Shown here: piece after piece, positions 28,690-38,163 of the stretch | How positions within the stretch are numbered: the first letter of the stretch is position 1 | How the letters are laid out: the number at the start of each line of letters is the position of its first letter | From: Atlantibacter sp. RC6 | GTDB taxonomy: Bacteria; Pseudomonadota; Gammaproteobacteria; Enterobacterales; Enterobacteriaceae | DNA length: 64,000 nt | NCBI RefSeq assembly: GCF_014193285.1 | Contig: NZ_JACHZE010000006.1 | Location: 1-64,000 of the forward strand | Reading direction: 5' to 3' | Notes under the pieces: generated by a model | Seen by the model: the letters and a program-made list of their open reading frames with translations, nothing else | The model's database searches: none | Told to the model about the DNA's origin: nothing | Made by a program: the position numbers and the translations under genes

Positions 28690-29376
28690 TTAGCCTCCTG
28701 AGTTTTCGCCCTCGCCAGGCGGAGTATCCCCTCTGATTTCGCCCAGATAGGCATAGAGGGTGTATTTCGAGATATTCAGAAACTCACAAATCTTTTCACC
28801 GGACTTTTTAATCAGAAACACCCCCTTGTCGTCGAAAAACTTAATGGCGTCGAGTTTGTCCTGACGGGTCATATTGTTTACCGGAACACTGATTAACGTG
28901 GTGCATTCGGCAATCAAATAATCCAGCAGTTCGTTGACGTCCTTAACAAACACTTCATTGACTTCTTCCTGGCGGGCTGGCGCGCTATCGGGGCGGCCCG
29001 CCATTCTGTTAAGCATTTTCTCGGCCTGCAAAATGTCGCTGATATCAAGGTTGATACACAGCGCGCCAATCACTTTGTTTTGACTATTACGGAAATAGAC
29101 CGAGGTGGAGCGCAGGGTTTTGCCGTCGCGCGTCTGAGTGAAGTAGTTGTGGCGGTCGCCGTTAACATCGGTGCCGCGCAGCACTTCCAGCCCCAGGTTG
29201 CTGCTCGGGTCGCCTTTTTTACGCCCGGTCACATGGCCATTAATAATGGCGATGATGCTGCTTTCCAGTCCCTGGGCGTGATCGTGAAGAACCACTTCGC
29301 AGTTTTCGCCAAACTGCCCGGCGATGCCTTCCATCATCGGGATGATGAAATCGAGATTCTCTGTGATGTTTTCCAT
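28690..29376 (-). CDS. YheO/DauR-like PAS-HTH transcriptional regulator
   Basis: A 228-residue regulator: a PAS-like YheO domain (about residues 10-125, with FGENCEVVLHD and a GALCINLD segment) and a C-terminal helix-turn-helix (about 165-220, ending EICEFLNISKYTLYAYLGEIRG). The family includes DauR, repressor of the Pseudomonas D-arginine dehydrogenase operon. Being the first gene of a unit with a D-amino-acid PLP enzyme fits that precedent. It is divergent from the second catabolic cluster and may control both. A 10-base palindrome lies 16 bases ahead of its start codon. Confidence 0.9.
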   Translation of the reverse strand: MENITENLDFIIPMMEGIAGQFGENCEVVLHDHAQGLESSIIAIINGHVTGRKKGDPSSNLGLEVLRGTDVNGDRHNYFTQTRDGKTLRSTSVYFRNSQNKVIGALCINLDISDILQAEKMLNRMAGRPDSAPARQEEVNEVFVKDVNELLDYLIAECTTLISVPVNNMTRQDKLDAIKFFDDKGVFLIKKSGEKICEFLNISKYTLYAYLGEIRGDTPPGEGENSGG

Positions 29377-29392
29377 ATCAACCTAAAATTTA

Positions 29393-29402
29393 GTTAGCTA
29401 AC
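29393..29402 (-). promoter_or_regulatory. 10-base palindrome ahead of the DauR-like gene
   Basis: GTTAGCTAAC is a perfect palindrome 16 bases ahead of the regulator start codon, a position where an autoregulatory operator could lie. No second copy was noticed in the window. Confidence 0.35.
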
Positions 29403-29734
29403 AAAACTTTTTGTAATGTATAGCGACAAGGGTGGGTGTTAAACAACCGTTAAGGGTTCAAAAAGCGATCGGGATCACGTAAAAGTGCTCACTTTTTGTT
29501 TGATGGCAAACTTTTTGTTTGGAGGCGGGCGCTGCGTCAGCCTGGTGTGAATAATTTCCGTAATCCCATTTTGCGCATAACCAAAGGTAGTTTTTCTATT
29601 TTAAATCCCCGCTGGTTTGGTGTTAAAAAATTATTGTTATTAACGTGTTAGCAAAAGCAATGAGGTTGAATTTCTCGCCGTTATTTCTGCGTCCAGCGAG
29701 GCGGCGAAGCTATTTGAAAATTCTGGGGAATAAA
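29397..29734. promoter_or_regulatory. Divergent control region between two catabolic clusters
   Basis: 338 bases with no gene. It must carry promoters for the leftward regulator unit and the rightward oxidoreductase-ABC unit. A direct repeat ACTTTTTGTTTG occurs at 29491-29502 and 29510-29521 (19-base period) with a shorter ACTTTTTGT at 29406-29414. The spacing of nearly two helical turns would place bound proteins on the same face. Confidence 0.45.
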
Positions 29735-30748
29735 ATGAAAGCACTGGTTTTACGGGAACATGGCGACAACGATAAATTTACTTTAGAGCACGATTTTCCG
29801 GACCCGCAGCCCGGCGAGGGCGATGTGATTATTGCCGTTAAGGCCGCATCATTAAATTACCACGATATATTTACCCGCCGCGGGATGCCGGGAATTCATT
29901 TGCCGTTCCCAATAATTATCGGCCTCGATGTCGCCGGCGAAATTATTTCCGTTGGCAGCAAAGTGGCGGGCTGGAATATCGGCGATCGGGTGGTGGTTGA
30001 TCCCATAGACCGGATTAACGGCGGCCTGATTGGCGAAACCACCCACGGCGGGCTGGCGGAGCGCTGTCGCGTCCCGGCGCATCAGTTAATTCGCCTGCCG
30101 GATAGCGTGAGCTATGCCGACGCCGCGGCCTTACCGGTGGCCTACGGCACCGCCTGGCGCATGATGCAAAGCATTGGCCGCATCCAGCCCGGCGAGAAAG
30201 TGTTGATTTTAGGGGCCAGCGGCGGCGTGGGCGTGTGCTGCGTGCAGCTGGCTAAACTGGCGGGCGCGACGGTTATTGCCTGCGCCGGTAGCGAGCAGAA
30301 AGCCGAACGCCTGAAAGCGCTGGGCGCGGATGACGTGATCCTCTATCAGAACGAAGATTTTGTGAAAGCCGTCTGGCAGCGCTATGGCAAACCGGTGCGC
30401 CGTCGCGGCAGCGCAGAGCCGGGCGGGGTGGACGTAGTGGTGAATTTCACCGGCGGCGAAACCTGGGTGAAATCCCTGCGGGTGTTGCGCGTTGGGGGAC
30501 GCGTACTGACCTGCGGCGCAACCGCCGGGTTTAATCCGCCGGAAGACCTGCGCTACATCTGGACTTACGAGCTGCAAATTCTCGGTTCCAACGGCTGGGA
30601 GCGCGAAGATCTGCACGCCCTGCTGGACGCGGTGGAATCGCAGAAGCTCAAAGTGATTATCGACCGCCAGTGGCCGCTGGAGCAGGGCGCGCAAGCGCTG
30701 GCCTCGCTGGAACAGCGCCAGGTGGTGGGTAAGGTGGTGGTGGCATGA
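29735..30748 (+). CDS. Medium-chain dehydrogenase/reductase (quinone oxidoreductase type)
   Basis: A 337-residue MDR enzyme. The N-terminal GroES-like domain reads LNYHDIFTRRGMPG and GLDVAGEIISVGS, where the Zn-ligand His is replaced, so it is probably the zinc-free quinone or enoyl reductase type. The nucleotide fold has ILGASGGVGVCCVQLAK, of NADPH type. I chose ATG 29735, with GGGGAA ahead, over an upstream GTG. It is the first gene of a seven-gene rightward unit and overlaps the thioesterase gene by four bases (ATGA). Confidence 0.9.
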   Translation: MKALVLREHGDNDKFTLEHDFPDPQPGEGDVIIAVKAASLNYHDIFTRRGMPGIHLPFPIIIGLDVAGEIISVGSKVAGWNIGDRVVVDPIDRINGGLIGETTHGGLAERCRVPAHQLIRLPDSVSYADAAALPVAYGTAWRMMQSIGRIQPGEKVLILGASGGVGVCCVQLAKLAGATVIACAGSEQKAERLKALGADDVILYQNEDFVKAVWQRYGKPVRRRGSAEPGGVDVVVNFTGGETWVKSLRVLRVGGRVLTCGATAGFNPPEDLRYIWTYELQILGSNGWEREDLHALLDAVESQKLKVIIDRQWPLEQGAQALASLEQRQVVGKVVVA

Positions 30749-31182
30749 GCACATTACTCACGCAGGATGACTTAGCCAGCCACTTTGCCGCCTCGCCGTT
30801 TATCCACTGGTTGAACCTCAGCGTTACCGCCATTGATTACGACGCCCAGACGCTGACAGTCAGCGTGCCGATGCGCCCGGAATTTGAGCGTAAAGCCGGC
30901 TGCGGGCAGTGGCACGGCGGCCCGCTGGCGTCAATTATCGACACCGTGGGCGACTTCGCGCTCGGCATGCTGTTAGGCCAGGGGTTACCTACCATCAATT
31001 TCCGCGTCGATTATCTGCGCCCCGCTATCAATACCGATCTTCAGGTGGTTGCTCGCGTCAGACGGGCCGGGCGCAGCGTGGGCGTTGCCGATGTCGACGT
31101 GTTCAATCAGAGCGGGCAACTGGTCGCCATTGGCCGCGCCAGTTACGCCACGCAGTTAACGACTTCAGAGAAATCATCATGA
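30745..31182 (+). CDS. PaaI-like hotdog thioesterase
   Basis: A 145-residue acyl-CoA thioesterase of the PaaI family. The active-site segment WHGGPLASIIDTVGDFA has the HGG turn and the catalytic Asp. PaaI members hydrolyse aryl- or acyl-CoA and often salvage trapped CoA in aromatic acid pathways. ATGA overlaps at both ends link it to the oxidoreductase and to the ABC binding protein. A CoA ligase ends the same unit, so a thioester intermediate is likely here. Confidence 0.9.
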   Translation: MSTLLTQDDLASHFAASPFIHWLNLSVTAIDYDAQTLTVSVPMRPEFERKAGCGQWHGGPLASIIDTVGDFALGMLLGQGLPTINFRVDYLRPAINTDLQVVARVRRAGRSVGVADVDVFNQSGQLVAIGRASYATQLTTSEKSS

Positions 31183-32819
31183 CAATTAACCAACAACGAC
31201 GCCAGCTATTGACCCTGGCCGCAGGCGGCGCCGCGCTCGGCGCGGCGGCGAAAATCAGCGGGTTTAGCCTGATCACCCGCGCTATTGCAGCCAGCGAAAG
31301 CGGCGGCGTCCCGAAACGCGGCGGCACCCTGGTGGTTTCCTGGGGCGGGCTGGAGCCGCAGGCATTACTGGTGCCGGGCGGCGGCGGCTCTTCGCCGTTC
31401 CAGACCTCGACCAAGATCCTCGAACGCCTGTTAAAACTTGACGATAAACTGGTATTCCAGCCCGCGCTGGCCGAAAGCGTGACGCCGTCAGAAGACTTTA
31501 AAACCTATACCATCACGTTGCGCCAGGGCGTAACCTGGCATGATGGTCAGCCGTTCACCGCCGATGACGTGGTGTTCAACGCCACCGAGCACTGGAAAGC
31601 CATTTCCGCCGGGATCGCGCTTAAAGCGCTGGAAAAAGCCGAAGCGGTCGATGCGCATACCGTGAAGCTGACGTTTTCGGCGCCGGTCCCGGCGTTCTTC
31701 CTGAAGTCCACCCTGGCCGGGCAGTACCAACTGGTGTTGCCGAAACACCTGTACGCCGGGCAACCGATCCTCACCAATCCGCTCAACAACCGCCCGGTGG
31801 GCACCGGCCCGTGGAAGTACGGCAACTGGGTGCGCGGCAGCTATGTGGAATATGCCCGTAATGAAAAATACTGGGGCGCAGGCCAGCCGTATCTCGACAA
31901 ACTGATTATCCGTTGGTGGGGCGATGCGGCCTCCCGCACGGCGGCGCTGGAAACCGGCGAGATGCAGGTGGGCTATTCCAACCCGGTTCCGGCGCGGGAT
32001 ATCGATCGCCTGGTGAAGAGTGGCAATATCACGCTGGATACCCGCGGCTACGAAAACTGCGCCTGGGCCGTAACGGTGGAGTTTAACCAGCGTCGTGAAA
32101 ACGTGAAGCGCCGGGAAGTGCGTCAGGCGATCCTGCATGCCATTGACCGGGAATTTATCCTCAACACCATTTACTTTGGGCGTGGCAAACCCGCCGTTGC
32201 GCCGATATTTAGTAGCAATCCGGTGTTTTTCACCGACGATGTCCCGAAATACGCCTTTGACCCGGAAAAAGCGAAACAACTGCTGGATCAGGCCGGGTTA
32301 CCGGAAAAAGACGGCAAGCGTTTCACGGTAAATCTGCTGGCTGCCGCCTGGTTTGAAGAAAACGCCAAGCTTGGCCAGTACCTGAAACAGGCGCTGGAAG
32401 ATATCGGTATCGAGGTGAAACTCGATTCGGTGGACCGCGCCACGGCACTCAAACGCATTTACACCGATTACAACTACGACATCGCCATTTCTAATTTTAC
32501 CGCCCCGGTGGAGCCGGTCCCGGTAGTGACCCAGTTCTTCACCTCCGATGGCATTGTGAAAGGCGGCGCGTTCCGCAATGCCACCGGTTATCAGAGCCCG
32601 GAGATGGACCAACTGGTTGCGGCAATCACCATCGAAACCGACGAAGCGAAGCGTAAGACGCTGGTTCAGCAGTTTGCCCGCCTCGCCAGCACCGACGTGC
32701 CGATTGTGCCGCTGATTGAAATGCAGTCCTACACCCTGGCGCGCAAGGAGGTTCGCAACTTCACTACCGACGCGAATGTGCAGGGCACCGCGTTGAACGA
32801 TATCTGGCTGGCGGGGTGA
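31179..32819 (+). CDS. ABC transporter substrate-binding protein (peptide/nickel family), Tat-exported
   Basis: A 546-residue SBP_bac_5 family binding protein. The N terminus NQQRRQLLTLAAGGAAL is a twin-arginine-like signal (Arg7-Arg8). The mature part has the family pattern YTITLRQGVTWHDGQPFTADDVV and GTGPWKYGNW. The solute could be a peptide, amide or other organic acid derivative; the domain does not fix it. Tat rather than Sec export suggests that folding before export matters. It starts within the thioesterase stop codon (ATGA) and is followed by permease genes. Confidence 0.92.
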   Translation: MTINQQRRQLLTLAAGGAALGAAAKISGFSLITRAIAASESGGVPKRGGTLVVSWGGLEPQALLVPGGGGSSPFQTSTKILERLLKLDDKLVFQPALAESVTPSEDFKTYTITLRQGVTWHDGQPFTADDVVFNATEHWKAISAGIALKALEKAEAVDAHTVKLTFSAPVPAFFLKSTLAGQYQLVLPKHLYAGQPILTNPLNNRPVGTGPWKYGNWVRGSYVEYARNEKYWGAGQPYLDKLIIRWWGDAASRTAALETGEMQVGYSNPVPARDIDRLVKSGNITLDTRGYENCAWAVTVEFNQRRENVKRREVRQAILHAIDREFILNTIYFGRGKPAVAPIFSSNPVFFTDDVPKYAFDPEKAKQLLDQAGLPEKDGKRFTVNLLAAAWFEENAKLGQYLKQALEDIGIEVKLDSVDRATALKRIYTDYNYDIAISNFTAPVEPVPVVTQFFTSDGIVKGGAFRNATGYQSPEMDQLVAAITIETDEAKRKTLVQQFARLASTDVPIVPLIEMQSYTLARKEVRNFTTDANVQGTALNDIWLAG

Positions 32820-32823
32820 TGTG

Positions 32824-33795
32824 ATGTTGAGACTGATCCTGCGGCGTGTCGTGCAGGGCATTCCGCTGCTGTTCGGCGTGATTGTGATTAACTTTGCGCT
32901 GATGAACCTGGTGCCGGGCTCGTTGCTGGACGTGATGACAGCGGAGCAGCAGGTCACCGATCCGCAAATGATTGAGCGGCTGCGCCATCTGTATGGTCTG
33001 GACCAACCGGTACTGACCCAGTTGCTTAACTATCTGTGGTCGGTGTGCCAGCTCGATTTAGGGTTCTCGTTCCGCCAGAACATGCCGGTGTTTGACGTGA
33101 TTATGGCCCATCTCCCGGCCACGCTGATCCTGATGCTGGCCAGCATTGCGCTGGCGGTACTGGTCGGCGTCGGTGCCGGGGTACTGGCGGCCATTCGCGT
33201 CAACAGCGTCTGGGACACGCTGATCTCAACCCTGGCGGTGGTCTGCTTTGCGGCGCCCAGTTTCTGGCTCGGCATCATGCTGATAATCCTGTTTTCGGTG
33301 AAGTTAGGCTGGTTTCCGGTGGGAGGAATGGCATCGATTGGCGTGACGTTGTCACCCTGGGAACAGGTGCTGGATATACTCCACCATCTGGCGCTACCGG
33401 CGATCACCCTCGGGCTGTTCTATGCCGCCACTTACGCCCGCGTAATGCGCGCCTCAATGCTGGAAGTGGCGCAGATGGACTACGTGCGTACCGCGCAGGC
33501 CAAAGGGCTGAGCCGCGCCGCCGTGGTTATCCGCCACACCTTACGCAATGCGCTACTGCCGGTGGTGACGCTGCTGGGATTACAGCTCGGCACCGTGTTG
33601 GGCGGCAGTATCGTTATCGAAGCGGTATTTAGCTGGCCCGGCCTCGGACAAGTGCTGCTTGATAGCGTGATGAGCCGTAACTATCCGCTGATCCTCGGCA
33701 TTCTGGTGCTCAGCGCGCTGTTGGTTATCGTGATTAATATCATTGTCGACGTCACTTACTCACGGCTGGACCCGCGTGTAAGGAGCGCCCGATGA
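32824..33795 (+). CDS. DppB-type ABC permease
   Basis: A 323-residue inner-membrane permease with about six helices. It opens with LRLILRRVVQGIPLLFGVI and holds the DppB-family PGSLLDVM and QLDLGFSFRQNMPV segments, and the EAA-like loop RTAQAKGLSRAAVVIRHTLRNALLP. ATG 32824 is preferred over the adjacent GTG 32821. It overlaps the second permease by four bases. Confidence 0.93.
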   Translation: MLRLILRRVVQGIPLLFGVIVINFALMNLVPGSLLDVMTAEQQVTDPQMIERLRHLYGLDQPVLTQLLNYLWSVCQLDLGFSFRQNMPVFDVIMAHLPATLILMLASIALAVLVGVGAGVLAAIRVNSVWDTLISTLAVVCFAAPSFWLGIMLIILFSVKLGWFPVGGMASIGVTLSPWEQVLDILHHLALPAITLGLFYAATYARVMRASMLEVAQMDYVRTAQAKGLSRAAVVIRHTLRNALLPVVTLLGLQLGTVLGGSIVIEAVFSWPGLGQVLLDSVMSRNYPLILGILVLSALLVIVINIIVDVTYSRLDPRVRSAR

Positions 33796-34673
33796 GTGAA
33801 AATCTGGCAAGTTTGCGCCGCTCAATGCGTATTACGTTGCCGCACTGGCTGCGGCAGTTTTTGCGCCATCCCGGTGCGGTGTGCGGCGCGCTGATCGTTG
33901 TGGTAATGGTGGTGATGGCGTTGAGCGCCGGGATTTTTTACCCCAAAGATCCGCTGCGGATTGTCGCGATGCCGGAAATCTGGCCGTTTACCGACGGGCG
34001 CTATCCGCTGGGTACCGATTCGTTAGGGCGTGATATTGCGGCGCTGATTGTTCACGGCGCGCGGGCAACCCTGATGATTGGCCTGGCGGCCAGCCTGGCC
34101 GCTACGCTGATTGGCGTCAGTATCGGGGCCGCCGCCGCCTGGTTTGGCGGCTGGGTGGATGAAACCCTGATGCGAATCGCGGAGTTGTTCCAGGTAATCC
34201 CCAACGTGGTGTTTGTGCTGACGGTGGTCTCGGTACTGGGGCCGCATATGGGCAATATTATCATTGCCGTGGCGCTGGTTTCCTGGCAGCCCATCGCCCG
34301 CCTGACCCGCGCCGAGTTCCTCTCCTGGCGCGACCGCGAATTTGTGCTGGCCTGCCGTGCCAGCGGCATGGCGGATCATCAAATCGTATTGAAAGAGATC
34401 CTGCCCAACGTGCTGCCGCCGGTGATCGTGATGGCCTCGCTGGTTATCGCCGGGGCCATTCTTTACGAATCGGTGGTGTCATTTCTCGGGCTTGGCGACC
34501 CGAACCTGGCCAGCTGGGGACGGCTGGTTGGGGAAGGGCGCACGCTGATCCGTTCCGCCTGGTATATCTGCGCGGTGCCCGGCGTGGCGATCATGCTGGC
34601 GGTGCTGGCCCTCAACCTGGTGGGCGACGGGCTTAACGACGCCCTAAATCCGAAACTCAGGGAGCGTGAATGA
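33792..34673 (+). CDS. DppC-type ABC permease
   Basis: A 293-residue second permease of the dipeptide/nickel ABC family. It has a DppC-like cytoplasmic N terminus, the segment PLGTDSLGRDIAALIVHGARATL, and an EAA loop around ACRASGMADHQIVLKEILPNVLP. About six helices are seen. It overlaps its neighbours at both ends (ATGA), showing tight translational coupling within the importer. Confidence 0.94.
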   Translation: MSENLASLRRSMRITLPHWLRQFLRHPGAVCGALIVVVMVVMALSAGIFYPKDPLRIVAMPEIWPFTDGRYPLGTDSLGRDIAALIVHGARATLMIGLAASLAATLIGVSIGAAAAWFGGWVDETLMRIAELFQVIPNVVFVLTVVSVLGPHMGNIIIAVALVSWQPIARLTRAEFLSWRDREFVLACRASGMADHQIVLKEILPNVLPPVIVMASLVIAGAILYESVVSFLGLGDPNLASWGRLVGEGRTLIRSAWYICAVPGVAIMLAVLALNLVGDGLNDALNPKLRERE

Positions 34674-35674
34674 TGGCGCTACTGTCAGTCAATAACCTTA
34701 GCGTTACGCTGCGCAGCGGCGGCAGGGATGTGACCGCATTAAACCAGGTGTCATTTGATCTCCACGCCGGGGAAACCCTGGCGCTGGTTGGCGAATCGGG
34801 ATGCGGTAAGTCTATGACCGCGCTGGCGATTATGGGCCTGCTGACCAGCCGCTCGCCGCGCGTTTCTCGCGGGGAGATCCTGTTCGAAAACCAGGACCTG
34901 ACGCAATTCAACCACCGCCAGTACCAGCAGGTGCGGGGCCGGGATATCGCCATGATATTCCAGGATGCCATGAGCGCCCTGAACCCGGTGAAAACCATCG
35001 GCGACCAGTTGATGGAAGTGCTGCGCCTGCACCTGGGCCTCAACCGCCGGGAGGCGTTTCCACGGGCGGTGGCGCTGCTGGAGCGGGTGAAAATCCCCGA
35101 TGCGGCGCGGCGGATGGGGGATTATCCCCATCAGCTTTCTGGCGGCATGTCCCAGCGGGTGATGATTGCTATGGCGATTGCCTGCCAGCCACGGGTGCTG
35201 ATTGCCGATGAGCCGACCACCGCGCTGGACGTCACTATCCAGGCGCAGATCCTGCAACTGCTACGCGATATCCAGCGGGAGTCGGGGATGGCGCTGCTGC
35301 TGATTACCCACGATCTCGGCGTGGTGGCCGCCATGGCGCAGCGCGTGGCCGTGATGTACGCCGGACGCATCGTGGAACAGGCCGACGTGCTGGCGCTGTT
35401 TGAACAACCGGGCCACCCCTATACCCGGGGGCTGCTGCGTTCGACGCCAAAAAGCGGCCAGCCCGGCGAGCGGCTGTATGCCATTCCGGGCCGGGTGCCG
35501 CCGCTTTCCGCGCTGCCGTCAGGCTGCGCATTTCGCAACCGCTGCCCGCTGGCCTGCGAGGCCTGTAGCGAACTGGTGCCGCATCTTAACGCGCTCGGCC
35601 CCGCGCATCGCGCGGCCTGCCTGATTACCGCTCCGGACAATTATGCTGAGGAATACCATGAACACGCTTCTTGA
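34670..35674 (+). CDS. DppD-type ABC ATPase
   Basis: A 334-residue ATPase. Walker A is GESGCGKSM at 41-49, the signature LSGGMSQR is near 156-163, and Walker B is VLIADEPT near 176-183, with the H-loop in [10 protein letters not shown]. The C-terminal oligopeptide-transport extension with its Cys-rich [15 protein letters not shown] segment is present; this region holds an iron-sulfur cluster in some DppD homologues. It overlaps the second ATPase gene. Confidence 0.95.
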   Translation: MMALLSVNNLSVTLRSGGRDVTALNQVSFDLHAGETLALVGESGCGKSMTALAIMGLLTSRSPRVSRGEILFENQDLTQFNHRQYQQVRGRDIAMIFQDAMSALNPVKTIGDQLMEVLRLHLGLNRREAFPRAVALLERVKIPDAARRMGDYPHQLSGGMSQRVMIAMAIACQPRVLIADEPTTALDVTIQAQILQLLRDIQRESGMALLLITHDLGVVAAMAQRVAVMYAGRIVEQADVLALFEQPGHPYTRGLLRSTPKSGQPGERLYAIPGRVPPLSALPSGCAFRNRCPLACEACSELVPHLNALGPAHRAACLITAPDNYAEEYHEHAS

Positions 35675-36599
35675 AGCTGAAGGCTTATCGGTCCGTTATC
35701 CGGTGAACGGAGGATGGGTGCACGCGGTGTCAGAGGTCAGTCTGCAACTGCGCGCCGGGGAGACCGTCGGCCTGGTGGGGGAATCGGGCTGCGGGAAGTC
35801 GACGCTCGGTAAAGCCCTGATGCGGCTGATCCCGGCGCAAGGGCAACTGCGGCTCAACGGCGACGACGTTCTGTCGCGCTATGGCCGCCAACTGCTGACT
35901 TTCCGTCGCCACGTTCAAATGATGTTTCAGGACCCGCAGGGTTCGCTCAATCCGCGCCAGCGTGTCGGGACATCGATTGCCAGGCCGCTGGAGGTGGCGG
36001 GGTGGTCACGCGACGCCATTCAGGCGCGGATCGCCGAACTGCTGGAAGTGGTGGGGCTGCCCGCCTCGGCGGCAACGCGCTTCCCCCACGAATTTTCCGG
36101 CGGCCAGCGCCAGCGTATCGGTATCGCCAGGGCGCTGGCGCTGGAGCCGAGCATCGTGATCTGCGACGAGCCGGTTTCAGCGCTGGACGTGTCGGTCCGC
36201 GCGCAGGTCATCAACCTGATGCGTGATATCCAGCAGCAGTCCCACGTGGCGTATCTGTTTATTTCCCACGATCTGTCGGTGGTGGAGTATATCGCCCACC
36301 GGGTGATGGTGATGTACCTGGGCCGAGTGGTGGAGAGCGGCCCGACGGAACAAATCTGGGCCGCGCCCGCGCATCCCTATACTCAGGCTCTGCTGGCTGC
36401 CGCGCCGGTGGCCGATCCGCGTCATCCGCGCGGGGAAAGTCTGCTGGAAGGCGAACTGCCCAGCCCGCTTGCGCCACCGTCCGGTTGCGCCTTTCACACC
36501 CGTTGTCCTTATGCGCAGCCGCTGTGCCAACAGCAGCGGCCGCCCCTGCAATCCCTTACTTCTGAGCGACAGGTGGCCTGTCATTTTCATCTGAGCTGA
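35658..36599 (+). CDS. DppF-type ABC ATPase
   Basis: A 313-residue second ATPase of the importer, with GESGCGKST at 41-49, the signature [15 protein letters not shown] and the Walker B segment [14 protein letters not shown]. The C-terminal [15 protein letters not shown] follows the DppF pattern. ATG 35658 is chosen because GAGGAAT lies six bases ahead of it; it overlaps the DppD-type 3' end by 17 bases. With both ATPases, both permeases and a binding protein, the importer is complete. Confidence 0.95.
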   Translation: MNTLLEAEGLSVRYPVNGGWVHAVSEVSLQLRAGETVGLVGESGCGKSTLGKALMRLIPAQGQLRLNGDDVLSRYGRQLLTFRRHVQMMFQDPQGSLNPRQRVGTSIARPLEVAGWSRDAIQARIAELLEVVGLPASAATRFPHEFSGGQRQRIGIARALALEPSIVICDEPVSALDVSVRAQVINLMRDIQQQSHVAYLFISHDLSVVEYIAHRVMVMYLGRVVESGPTEQIWAAPAHPYTQALLAAAPVADPRHPRGESLLEGELPSPLAPPSGCAFHTRCPYAQPLCQQQRPPLQSLTSERQVACHFHLS

Positions 36600-36614
36600 C
36601 GTCGGAGCATATTC

Positions 36615-38126
36615 ATGAGTCAACAACTTCGTAACCTGGGCGATTTGATCGATCGCACCTTACCCCAGTCGCGGCTGGCGATTATCGACCTGCGCGACCC
36701 GGAACACCCGCGCGAATACACGCATCAGCAGATTGATGAGCTGGCCGGCGGCGTGGCGCATTATCTCCGGCAGCGCGGCTACGCCCAGGGCAGCGCTATC
36801 GGTATCGCCGCGCTCAACCGCGCCGAATATCTGGCGGCGTATTTTGGTATTATGCGCGCGGGCCTGGTGGCGGTGCCCCTGAACATTAAAGTGCCGCAGG
36901 AGACGCTGCACTATTTTATTGAAGACGCCGCAATCCAGCTGGTTTTTGCCGATGAAGCCCGTGCCGAGTTGTTGAAGGACAGGGTGGACGTGGTGGATTT
37001 CGATGGCGATTTCAGCCAGATGGTGACGCCTCAGGCTTTTGAAACCGTTATTCCCGAAAAAGACCAACTGGCGATGATGCTGTACACCTCGGGCAGCACT
37101 GGCCGACCGAAAGGCGTACCTCTGACCCATTACGGCCAGTACTGGGCGCTGGATGTGACGCGGGTCGGCGGCGTGGAGCCGGATAATGCCCAGTCGCGCT
37201 ATATCGTCGCCCAACCGCTGTTCCATATGAATGGCCTGTTTCTGGCGAAACGGGTGTTTGCCAGCAACGGATTGCTGGTCGTACTGCCATCCTTCAGCAT
37301 TGATAGCTATCTGCACGCGCTTGCGCATTACCGCATTAATATCGTCACCGCCGTGCCGACCATGTTCGCGCGCCTGCTGCGCGACCCGGATATCAATCGT
37401 TATGATTTCAGCGCGTTACGCAAAGTGATGCTCGGCTCTGCGCCGATTACTCTCGGGCTGCTTAACCGAATCAAAGCGGCGTTTCCCGGCGTAGAGATCA
37501 CTCACGGTTATGGCACCACCGAGGCGGGACCGGCGGTGTTTGGCCCGCATCCCGCAGGATTGCCCACGCCGCCGCTGTCGCTGGGCTATCCGCTGGCGGC
37601 GGGCGAGCTGAAATTTGCCGATGGCCATAGCGGCGACGAAGGCGTACTGATGATGCGCAATCCGGCGGTCACGCCGGGCTATCATCGTCTGCCAGAGAAA
37701 AGCGCTCAGGTCTTGCAGGATGGCTGGTACTACAGCGGCGACGTGATGCGCCGGGATGAGAACGGCTTCTACTTCTTTATTGGCCGCGCTGACGATATGT
37801 TTGTCTGCTCCGGAGAGAATATCTATCCGGGCGAGGTGGAAAAACTGCTCGAATCCCACCCGGCAGTGCGCCAGGCAAGCGTAGTCCCGCTGCCGGATGA
37901 AGAACGCAGCCAGGTGCCGGTGGCGTTTGTGGTCTTGCAGGAAGGCGAGAGCGTAACCCGGGAAGCGCTGAAACAGCACACGCTGGCGCACGGCCCGGCG
38001 TATCAACATCCGCGACGGATCGCGTTTCTGGCGGAGTTGCCCTGGGCAGCAACCAATAAAGTGGACCGCCAGTCGCTGCGCCAGTTGGCGAGTACACTGG
38101 AGCAGGAACAGCGTTGGGAAGCGTAA
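36615..38126 (+). CDS. Acyl-CoA synthetase / AMP-dependent ligase
   Basis: A 503-residue ANL-superfamily ligase that activates a carboxylic acid to acyl-AMP and then acyl-CoA. The P-loop is LYTSGSTGRPKGVPLTH, the hinge region has the GWYYSGDVMRRDENGF and GRADDMFVCSGENIYPGEVE motifs, and the catalytic Lys is in NKVDRQSL. The acyl substrate is not predictable. Last gene of the rightward unit, 15 bases after the second ATPase, and convergent with the VOC gene. It implies that the imported or hydrolysed product is a free acid. Confidence 0.92.
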   Translation: MSQQLRNLGDLIDRTLPQSRLAIIDLRDPEHPREYTHQQIDELAGGVAHYLRQRGYAQGSAIGIAALNRAEYLAAYFGIMRAGLVAVPLNIKVPQETLHYFIEDAAIQLVFADEARAELLKDRVDVVDFDGDFSQMVTPQAFETVIPEKDQLAMMLYTSGSTGRPKGVPLTHYGQYWALDVTRVGGVEPDNAQSRYIVAQPLFHMNGLFLAKRVFASNGLLVVLPSFSIDSYLHALAHYRINIVTAVPTMFARLLRDPDINRYDFSALRKVMLGSAPITLGLLNRIKAAFPGVEITHGYGTTEAGPAVFGPHPAGLPTPPLSLGYPLAAGELKFADGHSGDEGVLMMRNPAVTPGYHRLPEKSAQVLQDGWYYSGDVMRRDENGFYFFIGRADDMFVCSGENIYPGEVEKLLESHPAVRQASVVPLPDEERSQVPVAFVVLQEGESVTREALKQHTLAHGPAYQHPRRIAFLAELPWAATNKVDRQSLRQLASTLEQEQRWEA

Positions 38127-38133
38127 ACGAGAA

Positions 38134-38153
38134 GGCGGGATCATGATCCCGCC
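38134..38153. terminator. Palindromic hairpin between ligase and VOC genes
   Basis: A perfect 10-base inverted repeat, GGCGGGATCA then TGATCCCGCC, lies between two convergent stop codons. It is a strong stem with no clear U-tract on either strand; probably a bidirectional terminator or mRNA end protector. Confidence 0.5.
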
Positions 38154-38163
38154 GGTTAATGGG

